Positions 1-5,691 of a DNA stretch of 8,447 nt are shown in pieces. The stretch comes from Legionellaceae bacterium (GTDB lineage: Bacteria; Pseudomonadota; Gammaproteobacteria; Legionellales; Legionellaceae). Location of the stretch: positions 1 to 8,447 of the forward strand of contig CANNJG010000081.1 in the NCBI GenBank assembly GCA_947504795.1, given 5' to 3'. Each line of letters starts with the position of its first letter. Within the stretch, counting starts at the first letter, position 1. Under the pieces are notes generated by a model. It was given only the letters and a program-made list of their open reading frames with translations, ran no database searches and had not been told where the DNA came from. Position numbers and translations under genes: made by a program.

Positions 1-1
1 A

Positions 2-256
2 GTTGAGAATTATCGTTTACCTCAAACAACCCTATACGTGACCTTAGAGCCCTGTTGCATGTGCGCAGGTGCAATGGTGCATGCACGAATTCAGCGCTTG
101 GTTTTTGGCGCGAGTGACGCCAAAACGGGTGCTGCCGGCTCAGTATTTCACTTGTTAGAGGGCGCACCCTTGAATCACTGCGTTGCTGTGACTCAAGGGT
201 GCTTGCAACATGACTGCGCACTCATTTTACGTCGTTTTTTTAAAGATAGAAGGTGA
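2..256 (+). CDS. tadA: tRNA-specific adenosine deaminase (C-terminal part, 5' truncated by window)
   Basis: The reading frame is open from base 2 and ends at the TGA at 254-256, so 84 C-terminal residues are visible and the true start lies left of the window. TadA converts adenosine 34 to inosine in tRNA-Arg(ACG) and is a zinc-dependent cytidine-deaminase-fold enzyme. The visible part carries the zinc motif TLEPCCMCAGAMVHARI (PCxxC, both zinc cysteines present), then VFGASDAKTGAAGS, which is very close to the E. coli protein, and an arginine-rich tail (LRRFFKDRR). The catalytic HAE motif would lie upstream of the window. The GTG at 38 is inside the conserved strand and is not the start. The following gene starts 100 bases further on, and I see no convincing terminator between them. 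Confidence 0.95.
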   Translation, partial: VENYRLPQTTLYVTLEPCCMCAGAMVHARIQRLVFGASDAKTGAAGSVFHLLEGAPLNHCVAVTQGCLQHDCALILRRFFKDRR

Positions 257-356
257 ATCGATTGCTGGTTAATTTCAGCCTATTTCTTTGATGATTTTCT
301 TTTACACTATTTTACGTTAACATGTTTTTATCTACTCTTTATGCTGAGCTGTTACT

Positions 357-1112
357 ATGGCGGAACCCACGAATGATTCACCAAAGGACGAAAACCGATC
401 TGAATCTAATGTTGAAGCTACGAATGATACCCTAGAAAATCGGGCTGTTGTCTCGGTTCAACCTGAGGCGTCAAAGGATGACTCAACTCCTGAAGAAGGG
501 TTAAATCATCCGTCCCAAACCGATACGAGTTCAGAAGGACAAGCACTCCAAGCGGACGACGAAGACCATTTGCTTGAGCAGACAGAAGGCATTTTTTTAT
601 TGTGGTGGAACTGGGCTTATTTTGAAATGAAAGTAGAAAAACCTATTTTTACGGGGATAACCCCTCCGCGCATGTTAATGCCTGAGAAAATTTCGGGGAC
701 GCAAGAAGTGGAGTTTGTTTATCCTATTTGTGATTTTGGTCACACCTTAAGTACGTCTAAAGCCAGCGAGATGTTTTCGGTTGGTATGTCTATGTGCAAG
801 TTGTATTATACGATTGAAAAAATGATTTTTATCCTGGTTGAACGCTTGAAAGAGGGCGGAGTAGATCCTGAGACAGGAGTACAAGTGATGTTTGAAGGCC
901 ATCTACTGAGTCAAAGAAAAGCGTTTGAATCGATTATTAACTTGAGAGAAAATGTCTTGGTGACTAATTTCGATCCAGGTATCTGGGGTGAGCAATATCT
1001 AGAGATTGTTAAGCGCATGGCGGATAGAGGCTATGGGTATCCGCCTGAAGCACCCAGAACACTTTATAAACTCGCTAAAACGCAATCAGCACCTGCAAAA
1101 CAAAGCTTGTAA
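357..1112 (+). CDS. Hypothetical protein with acidic disordered N-terminus
   Basis: I do not recognise this 251-residue protein. Residues 1-75 are rich in Asp, Glu, Asn, Ser and Thr with almost no hydrophobic clusters, so they are probably disordered. From about residue 76 the character changes to a compact, aromatic-rich domain: an FLLWWNWAYFEM stretch at 80-91, a Pro-rich turn around 97-109, FVYPICDFGH at 120-129, a likely helix with KLYYTIEKMIFILVERL at 148-164, and a second helical region at 186-222, ending in a basic tail. I see no signal peptide, clear membrane span or enzyme motif. The in-frame TGA at 345 limits the start to ATG 357 or later. No good Shine-Dalgarno precedes ATG 357, so initiation is probably weak. 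It stands alone, between tadA and a convergent methyltransferase. Coding is supported by length, natural amino-acid composition and the folded-looking C-terminal domain. A lineage-specific secreted or regulatory protein is possible, but nothing here proves it. Confidence 0.8.
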   Translation: MAEPTNDSPKDENRSESNVEATNDTLENRAVVSVQPEASKDDSTPEEGLNHPSQTDTSSEGQALQADDEDHLLEQTEGIFLLWWNWAYFEMKVEKPIFTGITPPRMLMPEKISGTQEVEFVYPICDFGHTLSTSKASEMFSVGMSMCKLYYTIEKMIFILVERLKEGGVDPETGVQVMFEGHLLSQRKAFESIINLRENVLVTNFDPGIWGEQYLEIVKRMADRGYGYPPEAPRTLYKLAKTQSAPAKQSL

Positions 1113-1213
1113 TTTTAGTGCTTGGCTAGCCAGCGTCAGGTAATCCGAGGAATCGGTGTCACTTCTCGCGGATTCGAGGCGTTGCATACCGGATCATTGT
1201 TTTGTTGAGGGGC

Positions 1214-1235
1214 GACGCACTAGGCGTCTATTTTT
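1214..1235 (+). terminator. Weak candidate terminator hairpin for the 357-1112 gene
   Basis: GACGC (1214-1218) and GCGTC (1224-1228) form a 5-bp GC-rich stem around the loop ACTAG, followed by TATTTTT. That order (stem then T-run) fits a plus-strand intrinsic terminator about 100 bases after the hypothetical gene. The stop codon of the convergent methyltransferase lies in the loop. The stem is short, so this is tentative. On the minus strand no T-run follows. Confidence 0.35.
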
Positions 1236-2050
1236 CTGGCTAATACGACATCAATGACATGATTGTCAGAGTAAGGAAACGTAAATATTTTGTTAAACAC
1301 TTTTTTAATGCGTTTTTTCAGAAACCCGTGAGGTAAGAAACTGAACTCTAAACCATTCAACAACCAAGTTCCATCAAATCCAAACTCGATAAGTTCGTCA
1401 ACATTATTAAAGGTTATAGGAATGGCAAGATGTTGATGTTCAACAACTTCAAATTGATGTCGTTTGATGGTTTCTAATAACTCTTTGCTCCCTGTTGCGA
1501 CGGTTGTGTTTTTTATAACTGTTTTGTAATAATGACCTACAATACAACTTAATAGCGTATCTTCTGCAATGAACTGAGCTAAATGCGCTTGCCCTGTAGG
1601 AAAAGATTCGTAAGTAGACGTGATGATGGATACAAACCCATTTGGACGGGTGAGTACTTGGACTTGTTTGAATAGTAAGTCTAACGGAATATAAGCGCTT
1701 ATAAAATGCATCAAAATCAAATCCTGACTATGCACAGGGAGATACTGGCTTGCATCTGCGCCGCTCGCCATAATCGTATTGAGACCTTCACATTGACGGG
1801 ATGCAACATCAAGCATTTTTTGTGAAATATCGAATCCTGTAAAATCTGCTAAAGGCATATGGTGTTGCAGCCGATGCAAAAAATTACCATCCCCAACGCC
1901 TAAATCGAGAATTTTATGCTTATGCTTCTGCTTGAGTTCAGACTGATTCAGTTGTTTGATAGCGCAATCATGACTATGCGTGATGCTTCCAAATCGGTTG
2001 GCTATGTCATAGTTATTGGCAATGCCGTCGTATAATGTTTGCAGTGACAT
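1220..2050 (-). CDS. Class I SAM-dependent methyltransferase, substrate unknown
   Basis: This 276-residue protein has a class I (Rossmann-fold) S-adenosylmethionine methyltransferase domain in its N-terminal two thirds. It opens with YDGIANNYD (7-15), an entry typical of UbiE/BioC-like methyltransferases. The SAM-binding motif I is ILDLGVGDGNF (47-57), and the acidic motif II is FTGFDIS (70-76), whose Asp74 should contact the ribose. SGADAS (96-101) occupies the place where the adenine is usually bound, and QDLILMHFISAYI (109-121) is the motif IV region. The last 100 residues have a family-specific C-terminal part with a basic stretch (KKRIKKVFNK, 245-254). The start at 2050 is supported by AGGA six bases upstream on the minus strand (bases 2057-2060). 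It is monocistronic, divergent from the sugar genes and convergent with the hypothetical gene. The sequence does not reveal the methyl acceptor. A small molecule such as a lipid, quinone or metabolite is as likely as a macromolecule. Confidence 0.9.
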   Translation of the reverse strand: MSLQTLYDGIANNYDIANRFGSITHSHDCAIKQLNQSELKQKHKHKILDLGVGDGNFLHRLQHHMPLADFTGFDISQKMLDVASRQCEGLNTIMASGADASQYLPVHSQDLILMHFISAYIPLDLLFKQVQVLTRPNGFVSIITSTYESFPTGQAHLAQFIAEDTLLSCIVGHYYKTVIKNTTVATGSKELLETIKRHQFEVVEHQHLAIPITFNNVDELIEFGFDGTWLLNGLEFSFLPHGFLKKRIKKVFNKIFTFPYSDNHVIDVVLARKIDA

Positions 2051-2138
2051 CTGTTGTCCTTTTAAATGAGGCCTGTTTTATTACCTTTACCCAAAAGCGT
2101 TGATTTTCGGTGTTGCCGAATTGATTTACTGGGCGTAA

Positions 2139-2167
2139 ATTATGCTTTGGTCCTCGAAAACATACAA
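2139..2167 (-). promoter_or_regulatory. Candidate sigma-70 promoter for the methyltransferase gene
   Basis: Read on the minus strand, TTGTAT (bases 2167-2162) is followed by a 17-base spacer and CATAAT (bases 2144-2139). The -10 matches the consensus at 5 of 6 positions and the -35 at 3 of 6 (TTG). Transcription would begin near 2132 and give a leader of about 80 bases containing a small hairpin. The same two hexamers with the same spacing occur before the phosphopantetheinyl transferase gene. Confidence 0.5.
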
Positions 2168-2216
2168 TTTTGAGTTCAAGCAAGTGAATCATCAACACTG
2201 TAGGGTTAAAACATTT

Positions 2217-2247
2217 TTGAATTTTCTAAATGTATACCCCATATAAT
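2217..2247 (+). promoter_or_regulatory. Candidate upstream promoter (P1) of the sugar gene pair
   Basis: TTGAAT (2217-2222) and a perfect TATAAT (2242-2247) are separated by 19 bases, slightly longer than ideal. Transcription would start near 2254 and leave a leader of about 140 bases before the aminotransferase start. The perfect -10 is the main support. Confidence 0.45.
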
Positions 2248-2339
2248 CGCCCGCCGTCAATTATGATGCGTCCATAAGTCGTATTCATGTATTTATTTAG
2301 GTCTTATAAATCAAAAAAAACGCTGAAGCTTGTTAATAT

Positions 2340-2368
2340 TTGACCTTAGGACAGAGGATTGTTACCAT
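2340..2368 (+). promoter_or_regulatory. Candidate proximal promoter (P2) of the sugar gene pair
   Basis: TTGACC (2340-2345, 5 of 6 to the -35 consensus) and TACCAT (2363-2368, 4 of 6 to the -10 consensus) are spaced by the ideal 17 bases. Transcription from here would start near 2375, giving a short leader that still contains the AGGA ribosome binding site at 2387-2390. P1 and P2 could both be used. Confidence 0.35.
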
Positions 2369-2397
2369 CAGACAGTTAAAATTTATAGGACCCGAGA

Positions 2398-3507
2398 ATG
2401 CAATTTATTGATCTGAACACACAGGCAAAACTCATTGAAGAACAGTTGATTGCGCGCTTTAAAGACGTTTTAGCCCATGGCGCCTACATTATGGGGCCTG
2501 AAGTGACTGAATTAGAAGCACAGCTTGCTCAATTTGTGGGCGTAGAACATGCCTTGACGGTGTCTTCGGGCACAGATGCTTTGATGATTGCCTTGATGGC
2601 GCTCGATGTTGGCCCGGGTGATGAAGTGATTACCACGCCGTTTAGTTTTTTTGCGACAGCTGAAGTGATTTTATTATTGGGTGCAAAGCCGGTATTTGTG
2701 GATATAGAACCGAACACTTATACGATTGATTGCGCGTTAATTGAAGCAGCGATCACGCCAAAAACTAAAGCTATTATGCCGGTGAGCTTGTATGGACAAT
2801 GCGCGGATTATGATGCGATTAATGAAATTGCCAAACGTTATCAACTAGCTGTCATTGAAGATGCGGCACAAAGTTTTGGTGCTCGTTATCACGGACGGCC
2901 TTCTTGTGGCTTGACTACCATTGCTTGTACCAGTTTTTTCCCTACAAAACCGTTAGGCTGCTATGGAGATGGTGGTGCTTGCTTTACACAAGATCAAGAC
3001 TTAGCTACAAAAATGCAAGAAATCCGTTTGCACGGTCAGTCCAAGCGTTATTATCACACCCGCTTGGGTTTGAATGGTCGTTTTGATACCTTGCAAGCTG
3101 CGTTTCTATTAGAAAAAATAAAATTGTTTCCCAAAGAAATTGAGATGCGTGAGGAGGTAGCAGAACGTTATGCACGCCTATTACCGCCTCAAATCTCTAA
3201 ACCCTGGATCGCCCCGCATAATTCAAGTGTTTATGCGCAATATACGATACAAGTGCCTAATCGTGAAGAGCTCCAGTCGCTGTTGCAAGAACGGGGCATT
3301 CCAACGGCTGTCCATTATCCGGTAGGATTAAACCGACAACCGATCATGCAATCGTTATATCCATCGGAGACGCTATTTCCAGTCTCGGATTTCGCCGCTA
3401 ATCGTGTTATGAGTTTACCTATGCATCCGTACTTGCCTGAAAATGATCAGCGTCGTATTTGTGAAGCATTGGCCGATTGCTTGCAACATCAATTAGCCGA
3501 AGTATGA
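2398..3507 (+). CDS. wbpE: DegT/DnrJ/EryC1-family nucleotide-sugar aminotransferase, WbpE-like
   Basis: This 369-residue PLP enzyme transfers an amino group, usually from glutamate, to a keto nucleotide sugar. It resembles Pseudomonas aeruginosa WbpE, which makes UDP-GlcNAc(3NH2)A for O-antigen, along nearly its whole length. Landmarks: an FIDLNTQ start, GPEVTELE (33-40), SSGTDAL (56-62) binding the cofactor phosphate, PVSLYGQCADYDAI (128-141), IEDAAQSFGA (153-162) with the Asp that contacts the pyridine nitrogen, and SFFPTKPLGCYGDGGA (179-194) with the Schiff-base lysine at Lys184. VHYPVGLNRQP (305-315) and MSLPMHPYL (338-346) are typical C-terminal features. Length is normal for the family. 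AGGA seven bases before ATG 2398 supports the start. It is probably cotranscribed with the sugar-phosphate transferase 9 bases downstream and ends in tandem stops (TGA TAA). The other WbpE pathway enzymes (dehydrogenases, acetyltransferase) are not in this window, so the exact sugar is inferred. A dTDP-sugar 3-aminotransferase (FdtB/QdtB type) is the alternative. Confidence 0.88.
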   Translation: MQFIDLNTQAKLIEEQLIARFKDVLAHGAYIMGPEVTELEAQLAQFVGVEHALTVSSGTDALMIALMALDVGPGDEVITTPFSFFATAEVILLLGAKPVFVDIEPNTYTIDCALIEAAITPKTKAIMPVSLYGQCADYDAINEIAKRYQLAVIEDAAQSFGARYHGRPSCGLTTIACTSFFPTKPLGCYGDGGACFTQDQDLATKMQEIRLHGQSKRYYHTRLGLNGRFDTLQAAFLLEKIKLFPKEIEMREEVAERYARLLPPQISKPWIAPHNSSVYAQYTIQVPNREELQSLLQERGIPTAVHYPVGLNRQPIMQSLYPSETLFPVSDFAANRVMSLPMHPYLPENDQRRICEALADCLQHQLAEV

Positions 3508-3516
3508 TAAGCAACC

Positions 3517-4506
3517 ATGTCTAGTGTTTGGATAATCGTGCTTTTTGGATTGTCCTTAGGCCTAACAGGGGCTTATCGCCGCTATGCACTGACTCGTCGT
3601 ATCCTAGATATTCCTAATCAACGGTCGGCCCATGACACCCCAGTTCCTCGTGGCGGCGGGGTGGTATTTGTCGGATTATTTTTAGCAGTGATAGGGTGGT
3701 TCGTACCCCAGAACTTAATGTTATTTGGATGGATATTAGGCATTGCAGTACTTGGCTATATCGATGACAAACGCCCCATTGCTGCGCACATCCGCTTTAT
3801 TGTCCATATTATTCTTGGTACAGGTGCCTTAATGGCATTGGGCGGTATGCCTGATATCACTATTTTAAGGTGGACGTGTCACTTTAATGCTTGGACCGCT
3901 GGAATAGGCGTGGTCTTTTTAGTTTGGATGCTTAATTTATATAATTTCATGGATGGCATTAACGGGCTGGCAGGATTCGAAGCAATATGTGCGACACTAG
4001 GTATGGCCGTGATTTATCATCTTGTGCAGGTTCCGAACGAAGTCCAGCTCCTGCTGGTATTAGCCGCAGTGGTAGCAGGATTTTTAATATGGAATTTCCC
4101 TGTCGCGAAGTTATTTATGGGGGATGCTGGGAGTGGATTTTTAGGATTGACATTGGGTATTTGGACCTTACAATCAGCCCATTTTCAACCACAACTGTTT
4201 TGGTGCTGGTTAATTATGTTGGGCGTGTTTATTGTGGATGCCTCGTTGACAATATTACGACGAATCCAACGTAAACAACGTATCCATATAGCGCATTCTT
4301 CCCATGCATATCAACATGCAGCACGACATTTTGGTGCGCACTGGCATGTGACATTGGGGGTCGTGCTCCTGAATGGAATTTGGTTGTGGCCGCTGTCGTT
4401 GTTAGTGAGTCTGGGATACCTTCCAGGTTTATTAGGGCTCATGATAGCGTATATTCCCCTTATTTTTTTAGCTTGCTATTTTAAGGCAGGCTTTCCTAGT
4501 TCTTAA
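3517..4506 (+). CDS. wbpL: Polyprenyl-phosphate sugar-1-phosphate transferase (WbpL/WecA/MraY family)
   Basis: This 329-residue polytopic inner-membrane enzyme of glycosyltransferase family 4 would start a surface glycan by moving a HexNAc-1-phosphate from its UDP carrier to undecaprenyl phosphate on the cytoplasmic face. About ten hydrophobic segments run through it. Family signatures are in order: RSAHDTPVPRGGG (36-48), YIDDKRP (81-87) with the Asp pair of the magnesium/active site, LYNFMDGINGLAG (141-153), FMGDAGSGFLG (200-210), and the cytoplasmic loop HSSHAYQHA (260-268), which corresponds to the His-rich substrate loop (HRxHxYQ type) of WecA/WbpL. Length fits WbpL-like proteins rather than longer MraY, and the motifs fit WecA/WbpL better. 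It lies 9 bases after the aminotransferase with only a poor Shine-Dalgarno, so its translation may be coupled. The pair suggests O-antigen or another lipid-linked glycan. The symbol is by resemblance and the sugar is not proven. Confidence 0.88.
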   Translation: MSSVWIIVLFGLSLGLTGAYRRYALTRRILDIPNQRSAHDTPVPRGGGVVFVGLFLAVIGWFVPQNLMLFGWILGIAVLGYIDDKRPIAAHIRFIVHIILGTGALMALGGMPDITILRWTCHFNAWTAGIGVVFLVWMLNLYNFMDGINGLAGFEAICATLGMAVIYHLVQVPNEVQLLLVLAAVVAGFLIWNFPVAKLFMGDAGSGFLGLTLGIWTLQSAHFQPQLFWCWLIMLGVFIVDASLTILRRIQRKQRIHIAHSSHAYQHAARHFGAHWHVTLGVVLLNGIWLWPLSLLVSLGYLPGLLGLMIAYIPLIFLACYFKAGFPSS

Positions 4507-4528
4507 TTTTTTGTTAAGAATCCATCTG

Positions 4529-4534
4529 TATAAT
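4529..4534 (+). promoter_or_regulatory. Candidate -10 element upstream of csrA
   Basis: A perfect TATAAT lies 110 bases before the csrA start, within an AT-rich stretch. No good -35 hexamer sits 16-18 bases upstream, so it would need an activator or another sigma factor, or it may not be used. No clear terminator separates the sugar genes from csrA, so read-through is also possible. Confidence 0.3.
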
Positions 4535-4589
4535 ATTACCCATAAATTGATCAAATTTAACTCATTCGTGACGAATTATGTCTGAGCTT

Positions 4590-4643
4590 TATAGGATTAA
4601 ATATTACAACCATATAAATGGCTGTTTATGAGGGAGATGTATC
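4590..4643 (+). promoter_or_regulatory. csrA leader with possible CsrA autoregulatory sites and strong RBS
   Basis: The Shine-Dalgarno AGGGAG (4631-4636) is seven bases before the csrA ATG and sits within GAGGGAGATGT, which resembles the core of the CsrA-binding consensus (ARGGAUGU). A second GGA lies at 4594-4596 in TATAGGATT. A small stem ATAAA (4614-4618) / TTTAT (4625-4629) presses against the ribosome binding site. CsrA is known to repress its own translation in E. coli by binding GGA motifs over its RBS. That this happens here is an inference. Confidence 0.4.
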
Positions 4644-4853
4644 ATGTTGATATTAACAAGACGTATCGGTGAAACGCTTATCATTGGCGATGATGTGAAT
4701 ATTACAGTATTAGGTGTGAAGGGTAATCAAGTCCGTTTGGGTATTAATGCGCCTAAAGATGTTTCGGTTCACCGCGAAGAAATTTATTTACGTATTCAGC
4801 AAGAAAAAGATGTTTCTATAGACGATATTCAAGAGCAAGAAGACGTCGTTTAA
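4644..4853 (+). CDS. csrA: Carbon storage regulator CsrA
   Basis: This 69-residue RNA-binding protein forms a swapped homodimer and represses or activates translation by binding GGA motifs in mRNA leaders. In Legionella-type pathogens it controls the switch between replicative and transmissive phases. The sequence opens MLILTRRIGETLIIGDD, with Leu4 and Arg44, the two main RNA-contact residues known from E. coli CsrA. GVKGNQVRLGINAPKDVSVHREEIY (24-48) is the near-invariant core. The C-terminal tail (residues 54-69) is acidic and slightly longer than in E. coli (61 residues), which is common. A strong RBS supports the start. It is transcribed toward birA, and a perfect hairpin 16 bases after the stop ends it. 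The neighbouring genes give no functional clue. Confidence 0.97.
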   Translation: MLILTRRIGETLIIGDDVNITVLGVKGNQVRLGINAPKDVSVHREEIYLRIQQEKDVSIDDIQEQEDVV

Positions 4854-4869
4854 TTCTAGGCATTTACGC

Positions 4870-4903
4870 ACAATAAGGGCGTTTTCAAAACGCCCTTATT
4901 GTT
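4870..4903. terminator. Perfect-palindrome bidirectional terminator between csrA and birA
   Basis: Two 16-base arms (4870-4885 and 4887-4902) are exact reverse complements around the single base C4886. The GGGCG/CGCCC core is flanked by A/T pairs. On the plus strand the stem is followed by TTATTGTT. On the minus strand CGCCCTTATTGTG follows, so either strand can form stem plus U-rich tail. It should end csrA and the convergent ppt-birA transcript. The birA stop codon (TGA, bases 4887-4885) sits at the centre of the palindrome, so the last five residues of BirA are encoded within one arm. Confidence 0.9.
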
Positions 4904-5691
4904 ACTTCACCTGAAGAAAAAACGTGAGTGTGTTGCGAGTCATCTTTGATAATGAGCGCTCCATTGTGGGTAATGCCTTCTGCTATTCCGGTGAAGTTTT
5001 TATTGATTTGTAATAAGGTTATTTCTTTACCACGTAAATAATCCCAGTGATCCCATGCTCTCTTGAAGGGCAGGAAACCTTCCGATAAAAACTGCCCTAT
5101 ATCGCGATCGAGTTGGATCATTAAGTCGGCTAAAAATAGATTGCGATCGATAGGATGGCCTGTTATCTCAAGCAAAGAACACCAGGGTCGTTGAATTTTA
5201 GAATGCCACAAGGGATCGTCGGGTTGAATATTCACGTTTAATCCAATCCCAATGATAATAGCAAGGGTTTCATTGGAATCTTGATAAGACTCAATGAGAA
5301 CACCGCCTAGTTTTTTATTCTGCCACACAATATCATTAGGCCACTTAATGCGAATATGGTCGCTTATTTTCCAGGTTGTTAGCGTATTCATAATGGCGAT
5401 GGCGGTGACTAAGCTTAATCCGGATAGTCTGGAACTGGCTGAATAATTGACATAACGCCGCATCGAGCAATAGATATTTTCTGCATTCGGAGAGTACCAT
5501 TCACGATTCAAGCGGCCTCGACCTTGGGTTTGCATTTCGGCGAAGCATACCTCAATTGGGTGGTGTTTAGGCAGGGTTTTGAAATATTGATTAGTGGAAT
5601 CAATCGTTGCAAACATGTGTAAACCAAAAGGTTCTGCAAATCCTTTTCGAATCAATTGTTGTTGAATGAGACGGCTATCGAGTAAAGGCAT
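4885..5691 (-). CDS. birA: Biotin-[acetyl-CoA-carboxylase] ligase, lacking the HTH domain
   Basis: This 268-residue enzyme activates biotin with ATP to biotinyl-5'-AMP and transfers it to the lysine of AccB. Catalytic-domain motifs are present: ATIDSTNQY (28-36), AEMQTQGRGRLNREWYSP (51-68) covering the GRGR nucleotide-binding loop, IRIKWPNDI (113-121), KKLGGVLIE (126-134) with Lys127 aligned to the catalytic Lys183 of E. coli, and IIIGIGLNVN (145-154). The C-terminal SH3-like domain includes GIAEGITHNGALII (235-248) and ends in GEVTIRAF. E. coli BirA has 321 residues with an N-terminal winged helix-turn-helix that represses the biotin operon. Here the protein begins essentially at the catalytic domain, so it should be a ligase without direct DNA-binding repression. 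It overlaps the upstream phosphopantetheinyl transferase gene by 17 bases, which implies cotranscription and coupled translation. accA, encoding a subunit of the enzyme that BirA biotinylates, is divergently transcribed just beyond. Confidence 0.95.
   Translation of the reverse strand: MPLLDSRLIQQQLIRKGFAEPFGLHMFATIDSTNQYFKTLPKHHPIEVCFAEMQTQGRGRLNREWYSPNAENIYCSMRRYVNYSASSRLSGLSLVTAIAIMNTLTTWKISDHIRIKWPNDIVWQNKKLGGVLIESYQDSNETLAIIIGIGLNVNIQPDDPLWHSKIQRPWCSLLEITGHPIDRNLFLADLMIQLDRDIGQFLSEGFLPFKRAWDHWDYLRGKEITLLQINKNFTGIAEGITHNGALIIKDDSQHTHVFSSGEVTIRAF

Larger units (their letters stand above)
2051..2397. other. 347-base divergent intergenic region
   Basis: No convincing gene lies here. A 61-codon minus-strand frame crosses part of it but lacks coding character and overlaps the methyltransferase promoter. 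What I can support: the methyltransferase ribosome binding site (2057-2060) and its promoter (2139-2167), a small hairpin TTCGG-TGTTG-CCGAA (2106-2120) that would lie in the methyltransferase 5' leader, and two plus-strand promoter candidates (2217-2247 and 2340-2368) before the aminotransferase gene. The rest is AT-rich, with an A8 run near 2313-2320. Confidence 0.6.

Noticed and set aside
38..40. GTG 38 as the start of a short 72-codon deaminase-like gene
   Set aside because: The frame is open to the window edge and residues upstream (ENYRLPQTTLY) match the TadA strand before the zinc motif, so the gene simply begins outside the window.
1141..1185. Possible tRNA or tRNA fragment, prompted by GGATTCGAGG
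   Set aside because: The motif loosely recalls a T-arm but has no matching stem, anticodon arm or acceptor stem nearby.
2013..2198. A 61-codon minus-strand reading frame upstream of the methyltransferase
   Set aside because: It overlaps the methyltransferase start in another frame and runs through its probable RBS and promoter. It has no Shine-Dalgarno, and its product resembles nothing I recognise.
2904..3086. A 60-codon plus-strand frame inside the aminotransferase gene
   Set aside because: It is a shadow in another frame of a strongly conserved enzyme, with no independent start signal. Other short frames at 2529-2717, 3987-4274, 6100-6348, 6663-6848 and 6727-6930 are rejected for the same reason.
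4500..4520. Inverted repeat TTCTTAA / TTAAGAA at the end of the sugar transferase gene, as a terminator
   Set aside because: The stem is almost entirely A/T and the T-run lies in the loop rather than after the stem, so it does not fit an intrinsic terminator.
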